47,601 bases of DNA from Martelella mediterranea (lineage in GTDB: Bacteria; Pseudomonadota; Alphaproteobacteria; Rhizobiales; Rhizobiaceae), in contig NZ_JAINWJ010000056.1 in the NCBI RefSeq assembly GCF_021021415.1, positions 1 through 47,601 of the forward strand, read 5' to 3'. Shown here in pieces: positions 17,752 through 26,900 of this stretch. The stretch's first letter is position 1; each line of letters starts with the position of its first letter. A program made the position numbers and the translations under genes. A model generated the notes under the pieces. It searched no databases. It had not been told where the DNA came from and worked only from the letters and a program-made list of their open reading frames with translations.

Positions 17752-18828
17752 TTATTCCTGGCGCGGCGCGGCCAGCAGCGCCCTGGCTTTTTTCGGTCTC
17801 GATTTGCCGCCGAGAATGTCGGCGATCCAGTGCAGTGAAGGAATGTTCTCGCACACGGTCAGGAGCGCGATCGTGATCGGCACGCCAAGGAAGGTGCCGA
17901 ACAGGCCCCACATGAAGGTCCAGAAGAAGATCGAGAACACCACCACGAAGGGTGAGATCGAAAGCGTCGATCCCGAGACCATCGGCTCGACATAATTGCC
18001 GATGATGAACTGGATGAGGTTGAGCGAGACAAACAGAACCAGCGCCGTTTCCCAATACTCGAACTGAATGACGCCATAGAGCGAGGGAAACACGGTGGCG
18101 ATCACCGAGCCGATGAACGGGATGTAGTTTAGCGCGAAGGCGATCACGCCCCATTCGATGGGGAAGTCGAGCCCGGTAACGGTTGCCGCGCCCCAGAACA
18201 GGAAGCCGGTGATCGCGCTCATTTCGGTTCTGACGAGCATATAGCGGCCGAATTTACGAGCCGTTTCATGGGCAATTCTGACGGCTGAAGTCGCGAAACC
18301 GGGCTGGTTGATCGCATCGAGCTTGGTGCGCAGCTTGTCCACCTCGGTCAGGCCGAGCACGACATAGGCGAGAACAATCAGCCAGAAGCTGAGCGTGGTG
18401 CTGGCCTGCCCGGTAATTTGCCTGACAGTGCGAACCACGAGCCCGACATTGAAGACGTCCGACAGGGAACTAGCAACCGCAATTCCTTGACCGTCGAACC
18501 AGGCGACGGCGTCCTGATAGGCGGCCTGCAATTGCCACGCGGCTTCGATGAACGACGTCGCGACGCGGGAGAAGCCCCAGATCACCAGCGTGGCGAAGAT
18601 CACGAACACGACGATCGTGGAAATGACGGTAAGCGCCAGCGCCGCCAGCGCCGGCATGAATCTCTGCAGCGCGTTCTTGATCGGCCAGGTGACGGCGATG
18701 ATGAACAGCGCCAGCGCCACCGGCTTGAGGAATCCCGCCGCCCCGCGGATCGCCAGCAACAACAGGATCACGAAGATCAACGATGTGACGACGGTGACGC
18801 CGCGCCGCGATCCGGCTGGTTCAGGCAT
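17752..18828 (-). CDS. AI-2E family transporter-like membrane protein
   Basis: A 358-residue inner-membrane protein with about eight helices. The family-typical late segments are ALNYIPFIGSVIATVFPSLY and FFWTFMWGLFGTFLGVPITI. Members include TqsA-like exporters and Na+/H+ antiporters, so the name does not prove quorum-signal transport. It ends with a basic tail (GKSRPKKARALL). It starts with GAG in a weak context near 18828, 100 bp from the divergent DUF924 gene. Confidence 0.87.
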   Translation of the reverse strand: MPEPAGSRRGVTVVTSLIFVILLLLAIRGAAGFLKPVALALFIIAVTWPIKNALQRFMPALAALALTVISTIVVFVIFATLVIWGFSRVATSFIEAAWQLQAAYQDAVAWFDGQGIAVASSLSDVFNVGLVVRTVRQITGQASTTLSFWLIVLAYVVLGLTEVDKLRTKLDAINQPGFATSAVRIAHETARKFGRYMLVRTEMSAITGFLFWGAATVTGLDFPIEWGVIAFALNYIPFIGSVIATVFPSLYGVIQFEYWETALVLFVSLNLIQFIIGNYVEPMVSGSTLSISPFVVVFSIFFWTFMWGLFGTFLGVPITIALLTVCENIPSLHWIADILGGKSRPKKARALLAAPRQE

Positions 18829-18928
18829 ATATGTCTCGCAAATGTCTTGCTTGAGCGGAGCTATATGAAAATGTATCGTCCCCGTCTGTCATGCGCAAGC
18901 AGAACTGCATAAGCCGAGGAGAGGCGAC

Positions 18929-19510
18929 ATGAGCGAATTCATCGACGAGGCGGCGAGCCCTGAACAGGTGCTTGCATTCTGGTTCGAGGAGGTGACCCCC
19001 AAGGACTGGTTCCAGCCCGACGATGTGGCGGCGCTCGACCGCACAATCCTCTACCGCTTCTTTTCCACCCACCGGGCTCTGGCGCAGAAGATTGAAGGTC
19101 CGTGGCGGGCAACGCCCGAGGCGCAGCTTGCCGCCGTGATCGTGCTCGATCAGTTTCCCCGCAATATCTACCGCGCGACGCCGATGGCCTTTGCCACAGA
19201 CCGGCTTGCGCTCAGGGAAGCCAAGTTCGCGGTGGCCAGCGGCGCGGACCAGGCGGTGCCGGCGGACCGGCGTGCCTTCTTCTACATGCCGTTCGAACAT
19301 TCCGAAAAGCTGAAGGACCAGAAACGCTCGGTCGAACTGTTCAAGGCGCTCGGCAATGAGGAATACTCCCGCTTTGCCGAAAGCCATCGCGATGTGATCG
19401 CCGAATTCGGCCGTTTTCCCCACCGCAACGCGATCCTGAAGCGCCGCTCCACCCCTGCCGAGCGGACCTATCTTTCGAGCGATGAAAACACCGGCTGGGG
19501 CCAGAAGTGA
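18929..19510 (+). CDS. DUF924 family protein
   Basis: A 193-residue soluble helical protein of the DUF924 family. The conserved marks are VLAFWFEE, VLDQFPRNIYR, FFYMPFEHSE and FGRFPHRNAIL, all in order, so the gene is complete. The family has a TPR-like fold and no settled function. GAGGAGAGG lies just before the ATG. It is 92 bp upstream of the mechanosensitive channel gene on the same strand. Confidence 0.92.
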   Translation: MSEFIDEAASPEQVLAFWFEEVTPKDWFQPDDVAALDRTILYRFFSTHRALAQKIEGPWRATPEAQLAAVIVLDQFPRNIYRATPMAFATDRLALREAKFAVASGADQAVPADRRAFFYMPFEHSEKLKDQKRSVELFKALGNEEYSRFAESHRDVIAEFGRFPHRNAILKRRSTPAERTYLSSDENTGWGQK

Positions 19511-19602
19511 CAAAACCGGGGCGGCGGCAAGGGTCGCTGCCTTGAAATTGACGCGCTGCTCGTCAAGAGCACCGGTGCAGGACACGTGAAAGGGCCAGCA
19601 GT

Positions 19603-22239
19603 TTGATTTGGCGAGGCGGCGCAAGGACGGTGACTTTCGGCATTCTGTATCTGGCGCTGGCGCTCGTCTTCGCATTGCCGGCGGTGGGCGCTTATGCCCA
19701 GGAAACCGGCCAGGCTGCCGCCCCTGCGACGGGGCAGCAGACCGCAACGCCGACGGCAAGCGACGCTTCCGCTGCGCCGGCTGCGGGAGCGCCGCAAGCA
19801 AGCAGCCCAGCGGCGGCGGACGCGACGCCGACCGATCCGTTCGTTCAGGACATGCAGGACCGGCTGAGCGGGTTTTCGCAGACGCTCTCGACAGTCACCA
19901 ACTCGCTTAGCGGTCGACCACCGGGCACCGATGCGCTTGTGAAACTGCAGACCGAGGTGGACCAGCTCCAGATCGAACTTGCCAAAACGCTGAGCGCGAC
20001 CTCGGACCGGCTGACGGAAGTGCGCGCGCAGCTTGCCGAACTCGGCTCCGCGCCAGGGCCGGGCGAGACCCCGGAACCGGCGGTCACCACGGACGAGCGC
20101 AACAAGCTTTTGGCCCAGCGTTCGGAAATCAATGCGCTGTCCGATCAGGCCCAGAAGCTGAGCACCGCCGCCAATCAGGCTTCTGCCGATATCAGTCGCA
20201 TAAGGCGCGAGCAATTCGCCGAAACACTGTTTGCCCACACCGAACTGACGCAGTTGTTCTCCTCCGATTTCAGCCGTCTGCTGGCCGCCGAGATCACGGC
20301 TTTCAGGGTCTCATACGGCGGATGGCTGAACTATATCTGGAACGCGAAGCGGCTGCCTTTCCTGGCCGCCATGTTCCTTTCGCTGCTGGCGGCGGTGTTC
20401 TCCTATCGCATCTCCAGCCGCTACCTGGAGCGCACCAAGCTTGATTTGGAGGAGCAGGAACCCGATTACGTGGCCCGGCTTCTGGCGAGTTTCTGGACCA
20501 CGGCGATCCCGAGCCTGGCGCTGCTTGCCTTTCTTATCGTTTCCTATGTCCTGTTCATCAGTCTGAACATCTTCCTGCCAGATGTGGAGCGCTTCGTGCG
20601 CGCGGCCTATGTTTCGGCCGCCATCATCATTTTCGTGTTCCTGCTGTCGCGCAACGTGCTGACGCCGCTTCGCCCGCAATGGCGGCTGGTGCCGGTCAGC
20701 AACCCGGCCGCGCGCAACCTGACGCTGGCCTTCACCGCGCTTGCCGCGATCAACTGGATCGATATCCTGCTCGACGTCCTGAACGACACGCTCGATGCCG
20801 ACCTGCGCCTCGATGTCGCGCGCAGCCTGGTCTCCTCGGTGCTGATCGGCGGCATACTCATTGCGGTGTCGTTTATCCGGCCCCGCGCGCCGATGGGCGG
20901 CAAGACGGCGCAGAAGCGTTCGTTCAAGATTCTGTTTCCTTCCATCATCGCCGCTTTGACCCGGCTCGTCGGCATTTTCATCGTGCTGGCGGCGCTGATC
21001 GGCTATGTGGCGCTCGCTCGTTTCGCCGCCAATCAGGTGGTGCTGACGGGCGGGGTACTGATAACGATGTATCTCGGCATGCTGCTCGGGCAGGCCGTGT
21101 CGCAGCCGGGCAGTTTCGCGAGAACCGGCTATGGCAGGCATTTCGTCAACCGCTTTGGCATATCGAGTGTGCGCAGCGACCAGATCTCGCTCGTTCTCGG
21201 ACTTGTGACCTACGCGGCGACGCTTTTTCTCGGCATTCCGATGATCCTGTTGTCATGGGGCGTGCGCTGGGAGGAGATCAAGCTCTGGGCGGGCAACAAT
21301 CTGACCTCCGTCACCGTCGGATCGATCACCATCTCGCTTGGCGGCATCCTGATCGGCGTGTTGCTGTTTGTCGGCGGCTATCTCGGCACCCGCTGGTTCC
21401 AGGGCTGGTTCGACAACAATGTGCTGCTGCGCTCCAAGGCCGACGCAGGCGTCAGAAATTCAGTCAAGACCGGCATCAGCTATCTCGGCATCGTGCTTGC
21501 CGGCCTGCTGGCGATTTCGGCCGCCGGTGTCAATCTGTCGAGCCTTGCGCTTGTCGCCTCGGCGCTCTCCATCGGCATCGGCTTCGGGCTGCAGACGATC
21601 GTCTCCAACTTCGTCTCGGGCCTTATCCTGCTGGCGGAGCGGCCGTTCAAGGTGGGCGACTGGATCGTGTCCGGCACCACGGAGGGCTTCGTCAAGCGCA
21701 TCTCGGTGCGCGCCACCGAGATCGAGACCTTCCAGCGCCAGTCGATCATCGTGCCGAATTCGGAGCTGATCAACGCCTCGGTCGGCAACTGGATGCACCA
21801 CAACCAGATGGGACGTTCCGAGGTGGCTGTCGGCGTCTCCTATGACAGCGATCCCCGCACCGTGATGAACATCCTGATGGAGATCGGAACCTCGCACCCG
21901 CTGGTGCTGCAAAACCCGGAACCGATGGTGATCTTCATGGGATTCGGCGAATCGACACTCGATTTCGAGCTGCGCGTCTATCTCGCCGACGTCTTCAACG
22001 GCATTTCCGTGCGCAACGATATAAGAGTGGCGATCTTCGAGCGCTTCCGCGATGAGGGCATCACCATCCCCTATCCCCAGCGCGACCTGCACATCATTCC
22101 GCAGAAAGAGCGCCACGACGAACTGGCCAACTCGATCCGCAAGCAGATGCGCAAGGCAACGCCCGCGCCGGTCGAAAGCGAAACCGCCCCATCCTTCGAC
22201 CATCCCGATGCCGGAAACGACGACGGCGGCGAGCGCTGA
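19603..22239 (+). CDS. Large MscS-family mechanosensitive channel with DUF3772-type periplasmic region
   Basis: An 878-residue MscS-like channel. A signal peptide (about 1-31, ending AYA) is followed by an Ala/Pro-rich stretch (35-85), a periplasmic coiled-coil region (about 85-205, DUF3772-like), roughly ten membrane helices, and the MscS core from about residue 620. The pore helix and the start of the beta domain are ASALSIGIGFGLQTIVSNFV and RPFKVGDWI; the cytosolic vestibule follows and a charged tail ends the protein. The start is a TTG at 19603 with AAAGGG 8 bases upstream, since no ATG precedes the signal peptide. It would release solutes on osmotic downshock. The length fits the MscK/YbiO-like giant subclass. 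Confidence 0.92.
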   Translation: MIWRGGARTVTFGILYLALALVFALPAVGAYAQETGQAAAPATGQQTATPTASDASAAPAAGAPQASSPAAADATPTDPFVQDMQDRLSGFSQTLSTVTNSLSGRPPGTDALVKLQTEVDQLQIELAKTLSATSDRLTEVRAQLAELGSAPGPGETPEPAVTTDERNKLLAQRSEINALSDQAQKLSTAANQASADISRIRREQFAETLFAHTELTQLFSSDFSRLLAAEITAFRVSYGGWLNYIWNAKRLPFLAAMFLSLLAAVFSYRISSRYLERTKLDLEEQEPDYVARLLASFWTTAIPSLALLAFLIVSYVLFISLNIFLPDVERFVRAAYVSAAIIIFVFLLSRNVLTPLRPQWRLVPVSNPAARNLTLAFTALAAINWIDILLDVLNDTLDADLRLDVARSLVSSVLIGGILIAVSFIRPRAPMGGKTAQKRSFKILFPSIIAALTRLVGIFIVLAALIGYVALARFAANQVVLTGGVLITMYLGMLLGQAVSQPGSFARTGYGRHFVNRFGISSVRSDQISLVLGLVTYAATLFLGIPMILLSWGVRWEEIKLWAGNNLTSVTVGSITISLGGILIGVLLFVGGYLGTRWFQGWFDNNVLLRSKADAGVRNSVKTGISYLGIVLAGLLAISAAGVNLSSLALVASALSIGIGFGLQTIVSNFVSGLILLAERPFKVGDWIVSGTTEGFVKRISVRATEIETFQRQSIIVPNSELINASVGNWMHHNQMGRSEVAVGVSYDSDPRTVMNILMEIGTSHPLVLQNPEPMVIFMGFGESTLDFELRVYLADVFNGISVRNDIRVAIFERFRDEGITIPYPQRDLHIIPQKERHDELANSIRKQMRKATPAPVESETAPSFDHPDAGNDDGGER

Positions 22240-22549
22240 CCGGCGCGCGAGCGCATGATTTTCAGCGCGTCGCGGCCACAAGACTGCATGTCGCAAACGG
22301 GCTGTTGGCGGGGCTGCGCGCGTTGCATAGTCAGGTGAAGAACGGCCCGTAGACAAGCGAGCCAGTTTGCGGACAGACTCCACCTTCTTGGGGTCACCCT
22401 CGGGCTTGATCCGAGGGTCCAGGCAGCCTTCTCCGTGGGGCCTGGATGCTCGGGTCAAGCCCGAGCATGACGCATAAAGGGATTGGAACCTTGTCATCAG
22501 ACTGATGCGCCGAAGGCGGGCACACACGCTATCCTTAGAGGCGGAACGG
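22240..22549. other. Intergenic region carrying a palindromic repeat
   Basis: About 310 bp between the channel and dehydrogenase genes. It holds the inverted repeat at 22391-22473; I see no other gene, terminator or clear promoter in it. Confidence 0.5.
22391..22473. repeat. Intergenic inverted repeat of the CTCGGGCTTGA type
   Basis: Arms 22391-22424 and 22440-22473 are imperfect reverse complements, matching at about 28 of 34 positions; each arm itself contains the small palindrome CTCGGGCTTGAtCCGAG. The loop is 15 bases. Elements with this core are common between genes in Rhizobiales and are often mis-called as short ORFs. It is unrelated in sequence to the palindrome at 12148-12275. Confidence 0.82.
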
Positions 22550-25063
22550 ATGACAACGAAAACTCGGGCACTGGTGATCGGCGGCGGCGTTGTTGGCGTA
22601 TCGACGCTTTATCATCTGGCGAAAAAGGGCTGGTCGGACGCGGTTCTGATCGAGCGCAAGGAACTGACCTCCGGCTCCACCTGGCATGCCGCCGGCCTGC
22701 TGCCGCTGTTCAACATGAGCTATTCCGTCGGACAGCTGCACAAATATTCGGTCGATCTCTATTCCGCGCTGGAGGAAGAGACCGGGCTGAATGTCGGCTT
22801 CTCGAAGGTGTCGAACATCCGCCTCGCGATGACCAAGGACCGGATGGATGAATATCTCTATTATTCCGGCATCGCCGAGACCATCGGGGTCGATTTCAGG
22901 TTCCTGACGCCCGAAGAAGTCAAGGAGGTCTGGCCGCTGTGCGAAACCGACGGCCTGCTCGGCGCGATCCAGCACCTCGGCGACGGCTACATCCAGCCGG
23001 CCGATCTGACGCAGGCGCTGGCCAAGGGCGCGCGCGACAACGGCGCGCGGATCATGCGCAACACCACGGTTACCGAAATCCGCCAGAACACGGATGGCAC
23101 CTGGCATGTGGAGACCGACAAGGAGGCGTTCACCGCCGACCACGTGATCTCCTGCACCGGCAATTTTGCCCGCAGGACCGGCGCGATGGTCGGGCTCAAC
23201 ATTCCCGTGATCCCGGTCGAGCATCAGTATATCGTCACCGAGCCGCATCCGGCCATTCTGGAGCGCAAGAAGCAGGGCCTGCCGGAAATGGGCGTGCTTC
23301 GCGAATCCGACAGCGCGTGGTACATGCGCGAGGAGGCCGGCGGGCTGATCCTCGGGCCGTATGAGACCGGCGCGCCGGTCTGTTATGTCGACGGGCCTTC
23401 CGACGACAGCGAATACGAGCTGTTCCAGGAAGAGCTCGACCGGCTGATGCCGCATATCGAGACTGCGATGGCGCGCGTTCCGGCCTTCGCGGAAGTCGGC
23501 ATCAAGAAGGTCTATAATGGCGCGATCGCCTATACGCCCGATGGCAACCCGATCGTCGGGCCCGCGCCGGGGCTGAAGAATTTCTGGCTGAACGAAGGTC
23601 ATTCCTTCGGCATCACGGCGGCCGGCGGGGCCGGATGGCAGTTGGCCGAATGGATCGTCAATGGCGAGCCGACCGTCGATCTCGCCGGCGTCGATCCGCG
23701 CCGCTTTGGCCCCTACGCCACCGAAGGCTACCTGATCGCCAAGAACGAAGAGGCCTATGCCAATGTCTTCACCATGCATTATCCCGACGAGGAGCGTGGT
23801 GCGGCGCGGCCGCTGAAGACATCCCCGGTCTATGAACGGCTGAAGGCGCTTGGCGGCGTATTCGGGTCGGTCTATGGCTGGGAGCGGGCCAACTGGTATG
23901 CGCCGGACGGCTATGCGCTGGACGAGAGCGAACTTGGCGTCGGCGCGGATGTGCTGACCAGCCATAACCACGCTCCGCCGCTGGAAGACGGCCGGATCGT
24001 GGAAAAATGGTCGTTCCGGCGCTCGAACTATTTCGAGCATGTCGGCAACGAGGTGAAGCACGTCCACGAAAAGGTTGGCGTGCTTGACATGACGCCGTTT
24101 GCAAAGATGGAAGTCTCCGGCCCTGGCGCGCGCGCCTTCCTCGACTCGATTTTCGCCAATGCAATCCCGAAGAAGCGCGGCCGGATCGCGCTCTGCCACC
24201 TGCTGGGCCAGGAAGGCGGGGTGAGGGCGGAGTTCACGCTTTACGAATGGGCGCCCGACCGCTTCTATCTGGTCTCGGGCGCGGGGCTGGAAAGCCACGA
24301 CCATGACCTGCTGATGAAACTTGCGCCGACCGACGGCTCGGTCACGCTCCGGCCGTTGACCATGGAAATGGGCGTACTCGTGGTTGCCGGGCCTAGGTCG
24401 CGCGAACTTCTGAAGAAGCTGACGCGCGCCTCGCTTGCAAACGAGGATTTCGGCTGGCTCACCGGTCAGCCGATCTCGATCGGGGCGGCAAGTTGCCATG
24501 CGCTGCGCGTTAATTTCGTCGGCGAACTCGGTTGGGAACTGCATCACCCGATCGCGATGCAGACCTACATCTTCGACAAGCTGATGGAAGCCGGTGCCGA
24601 ATTCGACATAAAACCGTTCGGCATTCGCGCGATGGGCGCCATGGCGCTCGAAAAATCCTACCGCGCCATGCAGCGGGAAATGTCGATCGAATATACCGCC
24701 TACGAATCGGGCCTCGACCGCTTCATCAAGCCGAAGAAGGATTTTATCGGCAAGGAGGCATTGCTTTCGAAGAAGGAGGCGGGGCTTGGCTCGGTGTTCG
24801 CAACGCTGATCGTCGAGGGCGTCACCGATTGTGACGCGCGCGGCTCGGAGGCGATCTATGACGGCGACGGCAACCTCGCCGGCCGCGCCACCCAGGGCGG
24901 TTTCGGCTGGCGAATCGGCAAGTCGATCGCGCTTGCGATGCTGAAGCCGGACTACGCGACGCCGGGCACAAAGCTGAAGATCAGGATCCTCGGCGACCTT
25001 TATGACGCGACCGTCGTGGAGGAGAGCCCGTTCGATCCGGAAAACGAGGCGCTGCGGGCGTAG
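22550..25063 (+). CDS. FAD-dependent dimethylglycine/sarcosine dehydrogenase-like protein (DAO + GcvT)
   Basis: An 837-residue two-part flavoenzyme. Residues 5-390 are a D-amino-acid-oxidase-type FAD domain with dinucleotide motif VIGGGVVGVSTLYHLAKKG and the SGSTWHAAGL segment, whose H46 matches the histidine that carries covalent FAD in dimethylglycine dehydrogenase. After a linker domain (FAO_M-like, about 392-450), residues about 455-835 are GcvT-like folate-binding and C-terminal barrel domains. The likely chemistry is oxidative N-demethylation with the one-carbon unit passed to tetrahydrofolate; the exact substrate is unknown. The start at 22550 follows AGAGGCGGA; an ATG 45 bases earlier lacks a site. 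It appears to be monocistronic. Confidence 0.9.
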   Translation: MTTKTRALVIGGGVVGVSTLYHLAKKGWSDAVLIERKELTSGSTWHAAGLLPLFNMSYSVGQLHKYSVDLYSALEEETGLNVGFSKVSNIRLAMTKDRMDEYLYYSGIAETIGVDFRFLTPEEVKEVWPLCETDGLLGAIQHLGDGYIQPADLTQALAKGARDNGARIMRNTTVTEIRQNTDGTWHVETDKEAFTADHVISCTGNFARRTGAMVGLNIPVIPVEHQYIVTEPHPAILERKKQGLPEMGVLRESDSAWYMREEAGGLILGPYETGAPVCYVDGPSDDSEYELFQEELDRLMPHIETAMARVPAFAEVGIKKVYNGAIAYTPDGNPIVGPAPGLKNFWLNEGHSFGITAAGGAGWQLAEWIVNGEPTVDLAGVDPRRFGPYATEGYLIAKNEEAYANVFTMHYPDEERGAARPLKTSPVYERLKALGGVFGSVYGWERANWYAPDGYALDESELGVGADVLTSHNHAPPLEDGRIVEKWSFRRSNYFEHVGNEVKHVHEKVGVLDMTPFAKMEVSGPGARAFLDSIFANAIPKKRGRIALCHLLGQEGGVRAEFTLYEWAPDRFYLVSGAGLESHDHDLLMKLAPTDGSVTLRPLTMEMGVLVVAGPRSRELLKKLTRASLANEDFGWLTGQPISIGAASCHALRVNFVGELGWELHHPIAMQTYIFDKLMEAGAEFDIKPFGIRAMGAMALEKSYRAMQREMSIEYTAYESGLDRFIKPKKDFIGKEALLSKKEAGLGSVFATLIVEGVTDCDARGSEAIYDGDGNLAGRATQGGFGWRIGKSIALAMLKPDYATPGTKLKIRILGDLYDATVVEESPFDPENEALRA

Positions 25064-25089
25064 ACCCGCCGCACCTCTCTTTCTACGTT

Positions 25090-25110
25090 ATGCCGGACTT
25101 GAACCGGCAT
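25090..25110. repeat. Small palindrome after the dehydrogenase gene
   Basis: ATGCCGG and CCGGCAT pair perfectly over 7 bp around a 7-base loop, 26 bases past the stop codon. No U-run follows, so it is at best a weak terminator. Confidence 0.4.
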
Positions 25111-25330
25111 GCAGGGCAGCGCGGAAAACGTGGCAGGTTTTCGCGCGCCATGACTTTGCGGCGACAGGGGGTAGAGCGAGTCACGCCGCCACCAACCGGG
25201 CAACGGGCCAGATTGCGCAATGTTCACAGGCATTCATGAAAAACACTCTTGCAAAGCGCGCCTCATCCCCGTAAATGAGCGCCATGTCTGATGCTGGCGC
25301 GCGGAAACGCCTGTCGCCTGTTGAGGATGA

Positions 25331-25406
<76 letters not shown>

Positions 25407-25476
25407 GCACGGCGATCCTGCCACGCAAATCAGTGGTCGGCTCGCGTGAATGTGAAAACAAAAATACGTTTTTCTC

Positions 25477-25504
25477 TTGTGTCAACGAAAAACGATGATA
25501 TGTA
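25477..25504 (+). promoter_or_regulatory. Candidate promoter before secE
   Basis: TTGTGT at 25477-25482 and TATGTA at 25499-25504 are 16 bases apart in the AT-rich gap between tRNA-Trp and secE. The match to consensus is modest; cotranscription with the tRNA is also possible. Confidence 0.3.
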
Positions 25505-25573
25505 GTGAAAAACAGACTCGCGGCGCGTGGAGCTGGATCTTCCGCTTTACGTGCCGTAAAGGCGTGGGCATTT

Positions 25574-25774
25574 ATGGCATCTAAAACCAATCCATTCACG
25601 TTTCTGCAGCAAGTGCGCGCTGAGACGGCCAAAGTCGTTTGGCCTTCCCGGCGCGAAACTGTGATTTCGACCCTCATGGTGATCGTGATGGTCGTGATCG
25701 CGGCGTTTTTCTTTTTTGCTGCGGACCAGTTGATGAGCTTGTTGATGAATTTCATCCTCAATCTCGGCGCCTGA
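25574..25774 (+). CDS. secE: Preprotein translocase subunit SecE
   Basis: A 66-residue, single-helix SecE of the short type found in alphaproteobacteria, the essential clamp of the SecYEG channel. The amphipathic segment QQVRAETAKVVWPSRRET with the conserved Trp-Pro is followed by one membrane helix (about 33-56). The ATG at 25574 is chosen because the family begins here; its ribosome site is weak, and an in-frame upstream extension is unlike SecE. First gene of the secE-nusG unit; nusG starts 18 bases later. Confidence 0.95.
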   Translation: MASKTNPFTFLQQVRAETAKVVWPSRRETVISTLMVIVMVVIAAFFFFAADQLMSLLMNFILNLGA

Positions 25775-25792
25775 TCGGGGAAGGGGAAGCAG

Positions 25793-26323
25793 ATGGCTAT
25801 GCGTTGGTATATCGTTCACGCCTATTCCAACTTCGAAAAGAAGGTGGCAGAGGCGATCGAGGAGAAGGCCCGCCAGAAGGGTCTCGACCAGTATTTCGAC
25901 CGCATTCTCGTGCCGACCGAAAAGGTCGTCGAGGTGCGTCGCGGCCGCAAGGTCGATTCGGAGCGGAAGTTCTTTCCCGGCTACGTGCTGGTGAGGGCCG
26001 AGCTCAATGACGAGGTGTTTCACCTTATCAAGAACACGCCCCGCGTGACGGGCTTCCTCGGCAGCGACCAGAAGCCGGTTCCGATTCCGGATTCCGAGGC
26101 CGAGCACATTCTCGGTCAGGTGCAGGAAGGCGTCGAGCGTCCGAAGGCGACCGTGCTTTTCGAAATCGGCGAGCAGGTTCGGGTTTCCGATGGTCCGTTC
26201 GCATCGTTCAACGGTGTGGTGCAGGACGTCGATGAGGAGCGCTCCCGCCTGAAGGTCGAGGTCTCGATCTTCGGTCGCGCCACCCCGGTCGAGCTGGAAT
26301 ACGCCCAGGTCGAGAAAGTTTGA
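25793..26323 (+). CDS. nusG: Transcription elongation/antitermination factor NusG
   Basis: A 176-residue NusG. The N-terminal NGN domain (about 1-110, MRWYIVHAYSNFEKKVAEAI) binds RNA polymerase, and the C-terminal KOW domain (about 122-176, VRVSDGPFASFNGVVQDVDE) contacts Rho or ribosomal protein S10. GGGGAAG precedes the ATG. The spacing to secE (18 bp) indicates one transcript. Confidence 0.97.
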   Translation: MAMRWYIVHAYSNFEKKVAEAIEEKARQKGLDQYFDRILVPTEKVVEVRRGRKVDSERKFFPGYVLVRAELNDEVFHLIKNTPRVTGFLGSDQKPVPIPDSEAEHILGQVQEGVERPKATVLFEIGEQVRVSDGPFASFNGVVQDVDEERSRLKVEVSIFGRATPVELEYAQVEKV

Positions 26324-26466
26324 TGATTTGCCCCTTCGGGGGCATTGCGCGTGGAAGAACAGGACGCTTAGCCGGCGCCCGGATGTTCGCACCACGCAAC
26401 CGCAGCCGCCGGTGATGCACCGGCAGTCGGGCCGGGGTTCCGGTCCACAACGTGAAAGGCAGAGTA
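26324..26466 (+). promoter_or_regulatory. rplK leader with UUCG hairpin
   Basis: Between nusG and rplK, TGCCCC and GGGGCA pair around a TTCG tetraloop at 26329-26344, with no U-run. This is the usual place for control of the L11-L1 unit, where L1 represses translation by binding the leader. The actual L1 site cannot be pinned from sequence alone. Confidence 0.5.
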
Positions 26467-26895
26467 ATGGCTAAGAAAGTTGCAGGCCAGCTCAAGCTGC
26501 AGGTCCCGGCAGGTTCGGCAAATCCGTCCCCGCCGATCGGTCCCGCGCTTGGTCAGCGTGGCATCAATATCATGGAATTCTGCAAGGCGTTCAACGCCGC
26601 CTCGCAGGAAATGGAAAAGGGTATGCCGATCCCGGTCATCATTACCTATTTCCAGGACAAGTCCTTCACCTTTGTGATGAAGCAGCCGCCGGTTTCCTAC
26701 TTCCTGAAGCGGGAAGCGAAGCTGAAGTCCGGTTCGAAGACTCCGGGTCGCGCATCGGCAGGCAAGATCACCTCTGAGCAGGTCCGCAAGATCGCGGAAG
26801 CCAAGATGAGCGATCTGAACGCCGCCGATATCGAAGGCGCAATGCGCATGGTCGAGGGCTCCGCCCGCGCCATGGGCCTGGAAGTGACGGGTTGA
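26467..26895 (+). CDS. rplK: 50S ribosomal protein L11
   Basis: A 142-residue L11 of normal length, the stalk-base protein that contacts 23S rRNA in the GTPase centre. The conserved [21 protein letters not shown] lies at about 22-42. The start is set at 26467 ([10 protein letters not shown]); a nearby upstream ATG would add five residues not found in the family. Followed five bases later by rplA. Confidence 0.98.
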   Translation: MAKKVAGQLKLQVPAGSANPSPPIGPALGQRGINIMEFCKAFNAASQEMEKGMPIPVIITYFQDKSFTFVMKQPPVSYFLKREAKLKSGSKTPGRASAGKITSEQVRKIAEAKMSDLNAADIEGAMRMVEGSARAMGLEVTG

Positions 26896-26900
26896 TTGCC

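Noticed and set aside
22460-22527. Start of a minus-strand frame containing the palindrome (PRIKPEGD-type residues)
   Set aside because: This residue pattern is the usual false translation of the CTCGGGCTTGA repeat.
22535-24547. A 670-codon minus-strand frame opposite the dehydrogenase
   Set aside because: Antisense shadow; the FAD and GcvT motifs are on the plus strand.
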